A program made the position numbers and the translations under genes. A DNA stretch of 64,000 nucleotides from NCBI GenBank assembly GCA_900491605.1, contig UESW01004238.1, forward strand, positions 1,210,615-1,274,614, written 5' to 3'. Below the pieces are notes generated by a model that did no database searches, was not told the origin of the DNA, and saw only the letters and a program-made list of their open reading frames with translations. The stretch comes from Calamus simplicifolius. Taxonomy: Eukaryota > Streptophyta > Magnoliopsida > Arecales > Arecaceae. Shown here in pieces: positions 9,409 through 20,196 of the stretch (positions within the stretch are counted from its first letter, which is position 1; every line of letters begins with the position of its first letter).

Positions 9409-12002
9409 AGAGCTATATGAACATGAAATAACGGGGAATATAGGCCGAACCACTCTGACGACAACATCCTAGTTAAAAGAGTATAACATTCGTGCTTACA
9501 AAACAGTAAACTCTAAACAGTTATGACTCCCAGAATGTCATAACTGTTTTGTTCTAAGGAAGTTACCCGCGCATTAAAAGGTTTGGTCACGCATTAACTA
9601 ACTCTAACCAGAAAAAACAGTTGGTGTAATAAAGGAGCTTTAGAAAGAAGTGGGAAGAAGGACTTTTTACTTCGTGCTGCGGACGATATTTTCTCAAGAA
9701 GTTTTTGCACAAAGACTCCAGTAGCCAGGTTTTCCAGCCTCGAAGCTGAAATATTTTCTTTCGACCGGACTCTCAGAGCGAGGGCGACGGTTCGTGCTCA
9801 ACTGATTCCGGTGATGCATTCGAAATCCAGAGCGACGGGGAAGAAAGGGGAAGAAAGAGAGTTCTTCTTGCACAGATGAAATCCAACGTAAAATGGCGCT
9901 AGGATGGAGGAAAAGGGCATTTTCGTCTGCACGGTAATTTTAAAAAAAAGTGAACTGCTTTAAATGCCCGTCACATTCAAAACGTTACATCGTAGCAGGG
10001 CCATACCGCCCGGCACCGTCATCCATGTAGGCTCCACGTGGACCAATCAGGAGAGGCGGTGCAACCCACGTAGGCCTTGCTGCACCAAGGGCGGTGTACA
10101 AAGACTTTTCCGTGATCTTATAACCTTAATATTACGGCCTTATTTGAGTTACCAAACATCCTTTAGAGAACATTTAGCATAGGATAATTCAACTATGATC
10201 ATCAATGATGCATCAGTTGTAAATTACATCACCTAGGATGTTCCAACTACGATAACCCATAATCGAAGTAAAGGTTATAAGGTCAAATCAACGCGTGAAG
10301 ATTATAAGATCAATATATTTGGCCACATCTTAATTATCTAACATACCAGTGATCCCAAAATCTTAGGTAGCGTTATTTCTAAGTTCAGTATTCAAACTAG
10401 TGATCTTATACTCGCCTACGATCACCCAAGTAGTAATTTTAACTTAAGATTTAAAGATTAAAATACCTTCTCAACCATGTAAAAATACTAATATAATTTA
10501 ATATAATAAAGCTATATTATAATTATATGTAATTTCGTTATAATACAACATTATGTTACAATATTATCTCATAATATAATATTATTAAATATAATATCAT
10601 AATTTAATTTAAATATTATAATAATAAATAATATGAAATAATAATAAATTATTATTATATTGATCTTAGTTCATATGGTGATCTTCATCATAAAGTGATC
10701 TTATTTTTGCTAGAACGTTTGGTTCATTATGTCCTTGTAATAAAAATTTTTAGGTAACCTTGATTAAATTATTTGATATATTATGTTATATCAAAACTAT
10801 CTCTAATCTATTTTGTAGCTATCATGGTATTAATTGTTAGCATATTATTTATTATTATAATAATAATAATAATTTTCAATAATATTATATAATATATATA
10901 TAATCTTATAACATTAAATAATATTATATTAATATGAAAATAATATGAAAAGTTTTCTAATGGATGGGGGACCATTTTGATCTTCAAATGTTAGTCCAGT
11001 GATCAAAGACAGGTATGAAATCATGGGATTGATCAGTGATTTTAGAGATACGTCGGTCTGAGATTGCCATCATATATATAGGATCATTAAGGTATAATAA
11101 GGTGTGATGATCTTATCATTTTCATCGGAATCATTAGTGGTCTTAATTTGATGGGTTATCGTTATGTCAAACGCCGGCTCAGAAGGACTCCTCACGCATG
11201 CGAAAATTTTCCGCTGGAGGCGAAGGACAGCAAGCAGGTCGGTTGGATGTGGCCGACACGATTTTCTTTGGTCTTGGATTGCGATTCAATTTCAACTCTT
11301 TTTATTTTTCGGTAGGTTTGGGTTGGGATGAGTCTTCGGATTGGGTCTAAACTTTTGGTCGAGCTTTTAGTTGAGCCGGGCCTTCGCCATTGTAAGTCTT
11401 AACTTAACTCTTGTGTCTCGTCTCTGCTTGCTGTCTATGACTATGAGCTCAGCTTTGAAATATGTTCAGACTCATGAGCTCGTTTCCTAAGCAAGATACC
11501 ATGCCGAGAAGCTTTGTTGGTATGCATATCTCCACCAAGGAGTGGATCTCGATTACTTCCATGGAATGCTAGTTTCTCTCTAATTTTTGGCTGCACCGCC
11601 CCAATATTAATTTAATCATGTCGTGTAGCAGTGGAAAATACCATATTCCATATATCAGCCTCAGCCTGCAGCCTCCAGAGCTGAGTATAGATTCTTATCC
11701 CTCTTTTCATGCCCCGTGGATTGCCTCCGTAGAGTTTCCCTATCTTTAAGAGATGACCTTGGCATCAAGCTAGCGATAACAGATGGCACATTGCACGCTA
11801 TCTACTTCATCTTTTCCACCAATTGGCTTAATTTCTTTGGGAGCCAAAAAGGTGCATTATTTGACTCCCCTGATGTTGGTCGGTAAACCTCAGGCTGAAG
11901 CAAATCGTGTTCTCTTCTAATTTCCAGGCTATCCAAGGCCAAGCCTAATCCTAGAGTCCCTGCACACTTGTCCTCATTTGCCAGCAATCCTCGATTCCCA
12001 AC
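9409..12002. other. Intergenic: possible transposon end, AT-rich repeat, no gene seen
   Basis: 9409-9960 is non-repetitive and may hold the right end of the Mutator-like element; no inverted repeat could be matched. From 10440 to 10960 the sequence is extremely AT-rich (AATAATAT-type runs), flanked by GATCACC/GATCTT-rich segments that resemble the repeat near 53.7-54.9 kb. 11170-12000 is the upstream region of the reticulon gene. The open frames here show no domain resemblance. Confidence 0.5.
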
Positions 12003-12012
12003 TCCTTATTTA
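12003..12012 (+). promoter_or_regulatory. TATA-like box of the reticulon gene
   Basis: TCCTTATTTAAGGG lies about 45 bp before the chosen ATG at 12056. The 5' UTR would be very short, about 15-25 nt, if it is used. It is placed by position only. Confidence 0.35.
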
Positions 12013-12055
12013 AGGGCCCACCTTTAACTCTCGAGCCATCCCAAACTACCAAGCC

Positions 12056-13256
12056 ATGCCTCGCATGAAGTATGATTCGGATTTTTATCAGCAGCAATCA
12101 ACATCCAGCGCCGCTAGAAGCCGCTTCGGCCGGCAGAGGCCTCTTCACGAGCTCTTGGGTGGAGGAAAAGGTGCGTCCTGTAATCCTTTCCTCATAGATC
12201 ATGGAAGCTATCCATATATTTTGTCTCTTTAACGTTTGAAAACAAACACGTACGTAGACTTATAAATTCCTCGTGCATGGATTGATTTCTTCAGTTGCGG
12301 ACGTCTTGCTATGGAGGAACAAACATTTATCAGCGGCGATCTTGGCCGGGGCCACCTTGATTTGGTTTCTTTTCGAAGTGGTCGAATACCCTTTCATTAC
12401 ACTCCTTTGCCACATCTCCATCGTAGCCATGCTTGTGGCCTTTATCTGGTCTAATGGTGCACGTCTTTTTGATCAGTAATATCCTCTTAAATCACAGCTC
12501 TCTCTCTCTCTCTCTCCTCCATTATTAAACGAATAAGAACAACACACAGATAATTACCCTCAGAAAAAGACCTGAATATATTTCTGGTTTGCTTTTGAGG
12601 GTTGTCAGTTTATATATTAGAGCTCTAGCTTGAATCCAGGAAGGAAATTAACATGAGAACATCAAGTAGCAGACTCACTGAATCTTTCTTAATTTCAGGT
12701 CTCCTCCCAAGATCCCTGAAGTAGTTTTGTCGGAAGCTGCCATCAATAGAGTTGCATTAGCCTGCCATGGCAAACTCAATCACTTCATTTCCATCCTCCA
12801 GGATATTTCTTGTGGAAAAGATCTCAAGACATTCCTACTGGTAGATGATATATATATATATATTTTTCCCCTCCTTGTTATATTTAACTCATTTTTTCTT
12901 AGCAATGAATCGATTCTGTTTCTTGTTTGTTTAGGCCATTGCTTCCCTTTTGATGTTATCAGTGGTAGGAAGTTATTGCAGTTCCATCAGCCTCTTGTAT
13001 CTCTGTAAGCTCTATGGAAATCTGAACCCAAATATTAATGTTCATGACATCTTTACATAAGATTGAAGGCCTTGTTTCTTTTGTAGGCTTTCTGTGCGTT
13101 CACACCCTGCCAGCTTTATATGAGACATACGAGGTCGAAGTCAATCATCTCGTTACCAGAGCAAGCGGTGACCTCAAGAAATTCTTTGACGAACTGGACT
13201 CCAAGGTTCTCAAAAAGATTCCAAGAGGCCCAGTCAAGGAGAAGAAATTGAAATAA
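12056..13256 (+). CDS. Reticulon-like protein (plant RTNLB family), 225 aa, five exons
   Basis: Exons 12056-12170, 12295-12475, 12699-12840, 12935-13004 and 13087-13256 join in frame through GT-AG introns to a 225-residue protein. The short N-terminus (to about residue 38) carries FGRQRPLHELLGGGK, typical of plant reticulons. The reticulon homology domain follows: VADVLLWRNKHLS, a first long hydrophobic hairpin (about residues 50-93), a 50-residue polar loop (about 99-143) and a second hairpin (about 144-180). The C-terminus is charged and ends KKLK, matching a KKXX dilysine ER-retrieval motif. Reticulons insert as wedges in tubular ER and shape membrane curvature. No frame breaks were seen. 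It is convergent with the minus-strand gene ending at 14640. The exact RTNLB subgroup was not resolved. Confidence 0.93.
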
Positions 13257-13373
13257 AGTCATTCCACATTCCTGTTGGGATTTGGGAAGACAAGACCTAG
13301 AGGCCCAGTCAAGGAGAAGAAATTGAAATAAAGTCATTCCACCTTCCTGTTGGGATTTGGGAAGGCAAGACCT
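13224..13373 (+). repeat. 75-bp tandem duplication across the reticulon stop codon
   Basis: AGAGGCCCAGTCAAGGAGAAG begins at 13224 and again at 13299. The unit covers the last ten codons, the stop and 42 bp of 3' UTR. The copies differ at a few positions (ATTCCACATT versus ATTCCACCTT; GAAGACAAG versus GAAGGCAAG), so this is unlikely to be an assembly stutter. The second copy lies after the stop and does not alter the protein. Confidence 0.95.
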
Positions 13374-14639
13374 GGTTCGTAGTGATGGAAAAACATAGAA
13401 TGCCACTCTGACTGGCTTCAAATGGAATAATATTGTAATCTGAAGAGTTATAAAGGAGTGCAATAATATGCCAACCTACAACAGAAAACAATGTTGAGTG
13501 TTTAGGGTTTACGCTAGCAACCTCTCCACATGATATCCCCACACAAGGTTTGATACATGCTATCATCGATCCAGATTCCAGACAGAGGATTCAGCGAGCA
13601 AATTAAACATCCTATGCTGCGTGGTCCCAATTTTTTAGCTTTGCCTACAATGCGCGCGCGGTGGCGAGAGGAGTTGGATTCCAATTAAGGACCCAACGTG
13701 AGTGCGGTGGATGTAGAGTAAAAATATAGAGATTAATTTCTCCTAATCTCGTAAAAAAAAAAAGAGAAAAGAATAACATCACCATATTGATTATACCTGG
13801 CGTGGTCGTAGCGAGCCCTGTCAACGATGAACTTTTTTTTTTTTTTTGTTTGCCATCAAGCAAATAAAAAGCATATTACGCTGTAAACTAGACTTCAGCC
13901 CCTGCCATGCACCGTGAGGGCAGGAAGAGAGAAAGATTACCTGCTGCCTCGCAAATGCATGATGCTCAAGAGTCAGAATTTAATGGTGGAACGCGACCAG
14001 GATTAGTGATGAAGGGAAGCAGGATTCAGGAACAACTCCAAAGCCAAGAAAACATCGTTACAGCTTTTTATGTTGGATCATCAACATATGACAATCTCCT
14101 AGTGGAAGCGAGGTAGAGTAAATAAAAAGGAAATATCAGGGTGGCTGCAAACATAGTCATTCACGGTGGAACATCCAACAGGAGGAAATGATGGCTAACC
14201 TCAAGGCACGCAGCTAAAAGTAACTCCAACCGAAAATATTGTCATTAATTGTGATTCTTGGGAGTTATTGGACATTCCAAACGAGGTTCGTAAACCAAAT
14301 GATATTATATAGCATTTTCTGCAAAGCTTTGCCAAACTAGAAAACAGCAACCAAAAGGACAGAATATAGCAACTTACTGGTTAGCAATGCAAAATACTAC
14401 AAACTGTTAAGTTCTTAGAACTGATGTCTGAATACTGGACAAAATCCAATGTAACGTGATTCATTGCTCAACGTAAATCATTTTTTCTCCCCCTTATTTT
14501 TATTAAGGATCAATCCCCCAATTAGAACTTCCTCATTAACCATTAACAAGTATGATGGAACCAAGAATATGAAGCAGTGTTTCATCTAGATAAATTACTG
14601 CATCTTCTGTGTACAGAATGCAAGCATGCAATAAATACA
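13374..14639. other. Intergenic space between convergent genes
   Basis: It contains the 3' flanks of the reticulon gene and of the minus-strand CinA/nucleotidylyltransferase gene, with T- and A-runs near 13750 and 13830. A 69-codon frame at 13907-14116 has no recognised domain. I see no gene or mobile element. Confidence 0.5.
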
Positions 14640-17600
14640 TCACATTCCCCTACTTTTTCTTATCTCAGTGGATGATAAATCGACTCGGAACCTCTCTGCT
14701 GGTATGGAGGTAAACATGTCCTTCAATTCTTCAGGAATATCAAAATCTTCAAGAACCTACAAAATGGCAACAATCATGGTTAACTCTTTCCTAGAAATAC
14801 TGTGAAGAAACACCTAATTCTCCCTATATAAAACCATACCTTGAAAATCCCATCAACGTTTCGACCGCCCACAAGAAATTTGCAACCAGTTCTTTTGCAT
14901 TCAAGGAGTATTTCCAGCATTTTACCATAATCACCACCATAATATTTAGGCTGAAAGGAATATTGGAATCTTTATCAGTATGCATTATACAAATCAGTCA
15001 GGTTCCATCCAACTTCTTTATGGCACAAGCAAAGGCAAGCTTATAGCTAAGATTATAAAGATTTGATAAAACACAAACCAATTTCAAATAAAAATCTATA
15101 TCATAAAAGAGGAATAAAATAACAGGTCTAGCAGTTCAAGAAGTTCCTCTAAATAATAACATCTGAGAAGTTAATGCATCTACTTTTTTCATGTCCATAA
15201 TGAAAGTGATCGAGCTTGCCTATTCTTTTCCTCGGAGAAAAAGAAAGAACTGATGCAACATGTTGAGTGTTCAAAGTATGAAGAACCTAAATGGGTTCAA
15301 GATGCAAAATATGGAGATAAACACTTCCAGATTCAAGTATGACATACAAGAGCAGAAATTTCTCCAAAAAAAAAAATTTCATCAAATGATTACTATTATT
15401 ATGTTCACAAAAGGTGAACCTTCCTGCCGCTGGTTTTATTTCACATCACAAAAATGAGTATCATGTTAGAAAGAAGAATGGCATCCATCATCATGCTAAG
15501 TGTTTAAATATACATCCAAAACTGGCATTATTTTAAATATACATATAGTAAAGATACTGTGGATCAACTTTGAACCTGTGGAATGTCATTTCGAAATCTC
15601 CAATGTTAAATTTGGCCTATTTAGATTTGCCTTCAAACTCGGTTGAATATTGCCAATTCTCTCTTTGTGTGTGCGTGTGCGCGGGGGTGGAAATATCAGA
15701 CACACCCGCATTTGGCACATGCAAATGAATGTGATGCTTTGATTTGGATTTCAGGGGTCATAATTAGACACACGAAGTTCTGCAACTTCCCTTTATACAC
15801 CCCTTTTCTAATAAAAACAAAAGAAAACACCCATAGTGACTCTGCAAAAACAATTCATGAGAGAAGTAAAACACCCATAGTGGCTCTCCATAGACAAGTC
15901 ATGAGAGAAGTGAAAAAACTAGAGCAAACTAAAAGTGGGGCTATTGCTTATCCATTCCCACTACCACAAAAATGAAGGCAATAATAGAAAATTGAACAAG
16001 TTCGTAGCTAATTGACAACTGAGTCAACATTATGCATCGTGACAAGCCATAATACTAATAGATATTGGATCATAATGTCTGTAGCATTATAGGACAGTAA
16101 ACCGTCCCCTTGCATAGATTCAAGAAGTTTGGTGAGTTCATCAGGAGCAGAGCACCATACTGAACAGAATTTCTTAAAAAAAGAAAATCTACAGAAAATG
16201 AATATAAGAACTACAGAAAGAACACATTGAAAAATATTTATGTACCTAACTAAGAAGGTAGTACAAATAATCAACCCTCTTTAAATTGGCTTTTGCAAGA
16301 GAATAAGCTAATTATATGCTTAAGGAACACACTTTTTTTTAGCTAGCGACCTCTTACATTAATGAGCCTTGCAGCCGTGTCTGCACCAATTACAAAGGCA
16401 CTTCCAGGGAAAAGTTCTGCTTTTTTATAAAAATAAGGCTGATTTGAGATAATCACAGTCTTCCCTGCATCAAATAATAATAATAATAGATATGACATGA
16501 AGTACTGAAATTACCAATAAAATAAGAGACATCACTCAAAATATTAGTAGACAAGATTCAAGAATGGAAGTCGGATACATGAAGAAAGATTTGATTCTCT
16601 ATAAAATATGTTGACCAGCTATCGCAAGTCAATAATCCAAAGAATTTCGTAAGAACCACACCCATCCACATCAAGACTTGAGAGAAATTCATATGCTTAT
16701 GAGTGGATGCAATCAGAAGGGAGTATAAACATGTCCTCAGCAGATGCAGTAAGATCTTATAGGCCTGCCAGAGGCATTAACTATCCTCAAAAAACCTTTG
16801 GCATATTAAAGAAATTTCAATATCCAGAACACTTTTTTTCTACGAAACTAGTACTTGTGAACCTTCAGTCTGGTCAAAATAAAATTTAAACTTATTTTAT
16901 GGTACAGCCCCTTTTTCAACAATCAGCCAGCTCCAACCATCAATTCTGCACATCCCTTGTCTTCGCTTGGTACTTGTATATCTTCCTGATGTGGTATTTT
17001 ACCTAGCATTTTGCTACTTATAAGAGCAAAACTGTCCTTGATATGTGTCTGGATATATGGCAGGCACCTTCCACAAATCTAGCAAGAATCCATATAAATC
17101 TTGGCACAACACTCTGAACCTGCAAACATTTGTTTACCAACATACCCAATTTATGTGTTTCAATCCTTGTTACCAACAAATAAAACTTGGTCTTTAAATT
17201 CAATAATTGTCAACTGTGTTCTTTCCATGTTGAGATTAGAAGAACCTAAAAAACAGTAATTACTCGGTGTAAAAAAATGTTTCTTGATGATTGTTGCCAC
17301 CTATCCCTTGTATCCAGGGATCCTTTATTGATACGGGGATCCTCGATACAGCATCAAAATAATTGCTGGGATCACCATATTTTCATCCCATTAATTTCAT
17401 TAATGTATTGAACTTAATGCCTGTAGGTAAGTTGAGGCTAACGAAAGAAGTTTCCTGATCTGAAGAAGCCTAATTAGATTGTTGAATTTTAAAATCTAAA
17501 CTACCATAAGGAGTGACGAAGCTTGGGTTTGCACAAATGTCTGGAACAAATAGCATATGATCTATCAAAGTTTCAGAAATTAGAAGCACTTGGCATGAAA

Positions 17601-20144
17601 CATAAACATCCAAAAGAACTTGAATAACTTCAACAGGATGAACATGACACTTCATGTAAGATTTATGAAGGAAAAAATTTTAAGCCATTAATATCAGTCA
17701 AATTCAAAGCACCACAGATATTTAAGCCATTAATATCATTCAAATCACAAAAGAGCACAGACCTGCCTTCTTAAATTGTTGGACTCGAGTTTTAATTTCA
17801 GCTATTGACAGTGGGGGCTTGTCTGCGTTGATTGCTGATATCTCAAAACATGGAAGCCCATCACTATAAATACTGCAGGAAAAAAAAAAACTAAAACCAG
17901 AATTACTATAATGTTTAGAGTCATGCTTAGATACACAGGGATATGAGTGTAAAAAATGGCAGCCCAGTAGAGAAAGATCTTGTCACCACAAGTTCTAGGG
18001 AGAGTCAAATATATGCAGTGTGCAGAGAGGCTGTTTTTGTGTTTCAAACCTATAACCTCCAAGTTACAATGCAGAAACCTTCCAGGTGCGCTAAGGCTCA
18101 TCCTCAATAAATGAGGATATGAATGTGATTGCAAATAATGATGAAAACAAAGGGCATGAAGTTCATGGGGCCAGCAGAGCCAGGTTTTAAATTCTTGGAA
18201 TTGATGCGTGGTTTAGTAAAAGATTCAACCTATCATTCAAAGCCACAAATAATTTCAGCAAAGAGCCCACCTTTTTAATTGATACATGAATCATTATGGC
18301 TACTTCAACTTCTGAAAGAACCCATAAGTGCTATTAAAAGATACCAAATTGCAAAAGAAGTAAAGTCAAGAAGGACAAAGTAAAAAGCTATCAGTTGAGG
18401 TGCATACCTTGATGCAACATCCAAAAGTCTCAGATGGCCATCATGCAATGGATTAAATGAGCCAGGTAATATTATCTTCCTTTCTAAATTTGATGTATGC
18501 GTATCTACAAGCTCAGATGAACCACAATATTATACAACAGGACAAACCTATTTAAATATGATTACAAGCAGTCCAATCAATAATAAAGAGGTGATGTCAC
18601 AATACCACAAGAAAAATGATAAATTTTCATGCATAATTTCCCATCAATAATTTGTTGTAACTCTTGGTCCTCATTGAACTGTTTTTCCCATTCAGTGGGC
18701 ATCTCGGACTCATGCAACTCCGACTTAAAGGTAGCAGAAACTTTGCAGGCATCTGCAATTGCCTTGGAAAAAGTAGTTGACAGTTATTTAGGATAGGTTC
18801 CAAATACCACAATCAACAAATAACAAAGTACCAATATTTCACATTCAACTGCTCATATTTCTTTTAGATCTTAGAAGATATCTGTAACAGTTCATGCTGC
18901 TTTTAGTTCTCAGGAAGATATTATACTTCTCAGACAACATGCTAGATACAAATTTATATAACACAATGAAGAGGACTTGGGGTGGCAATCAGTGGGTTCA
19001 GGTCAGGCTGAGCTGCTCATAGAGCCTGACCAAAACGCAACCCAGCTCGCCAGTGGGTTAGAAATATCCAACCTGAACCTGACCTGCTGGCCCATTTAGT
19101 TGCCCACAGTGTTGCACCAACCACGATCTTGTTAATCTAAAAGAGTAAAAGAGGCACCATTTCCCACCATAGATAAATCACTACCATTACTACGAATCGA
19201 AGAAACAAAATACCACAAAAACAACTAAAGAAATCACCCAAAAAAAAGAAAAAAATCAAAAGACTGGCAGCAATCTAACATTCCCTTATCCACTAATAAA
19301 TACACAGATCTAGCAGCAATAACATCTTTAAGCCATAAAAAGGGAGGGAAAACTCAAAATTCATCATTCTAATCCAAGAGTCAAACCAAGAAAGGTACCA
19401 AACTATTAGGATAACAACACAGATCAAATGAAAGATGTGGGATGGGAATCAAGACAGCTTGTTTGTTGATCTCAATGTCCATGGTGCACTTAGTTACATT
19501 CCAGATGCAGCCTATGCAGCCATGGTAGAATTTGAGGTGCATGCTCTTGTAGATGATGTCGATCATCATGATGTTGATGCAGCTTCAGATTTTGATCATG
19601 GAAGAGAGGACAGTGGAGGCAGAGCACTGAAGAAGACATTGGTGGAGAATCGCAATAGAAGAGGGGGATGAGGTAGAGAGGTAGTGGAGGTCGATGGAGA
19701 TGGCAAGCATTGCCAAAGGGACAGTACGGGTAGAGGTGGCTAGGGTTGAGAAAGAAAAACCAAGTAATGCCCCACCTTATTAAAATCTCTTGTTTTGTTA
19801 TGAGCCAATGGATCCTTGATCCAATGCTCATCTTAACCCACAAGGCCACCATTTAACCAATTATATGTACATATAAAAGAATAATATAAAAGTCTCCCTC
19901 TCTGATCCGATGGGTTGAGGCTTGGCTTGGACCTAACCCAACCCACTCACGAGTAGGGGTAAGCATGGGCCAAGCAGCCTCTAGGCCAGCCCAAGCCCGG
20001 CTTGAAAAATTTCAGGGTTCAAGCCTATTTTTTGACCCATATGATTGGGCTAGGCCTGTATTTTCAAACCCATTCAAATTTCAGATTGGATTTGGGTTAA
20101 GAAAAATTCAGCCCGACCCAAAATTTATACTTTATATATGTATG

Positions 20145-20196
<52 letters not shown>

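Larger units (their letters stand above)
1..9420. mobile_element. Large Mutator-like (MULE) element with Ulp1 and FAR1-type genes, left end outside the window
   Basis: The unit is defined by its contents: a Ulp1/C48 protease gene (+), a FAR1/MULE-type transposase gene (-), three families of tandem or direct repeats sharing a GGGTGTCG core, and a small coiled-coil ORF. Ulp1-like proteases are known passengers of plant MULEs (the Kaonashi type), and the convergent protease/transposase layout fits. The left terminus lies before base 1. The last recognisable element repeat ends near 9408. I found no convincing terminal inverted repeat or 9-bp target duplication, so the right edge could lie up to about 9.96 kb. 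Both recognised genes are broken, so this copy looks non-autonomous. Confidence 0.75.

Noticed and set aside
10440..10960. Origin or matrix-attachment function for the AT-rich run
   Set aside because: It is only AT-rich low-complexity sequence; nothing in it supports a specific function.
13907..14116. Small gene between the convergent host genes
   Set aside because: The 69-codon frame has no domain, no clear promoter and no splice partners.
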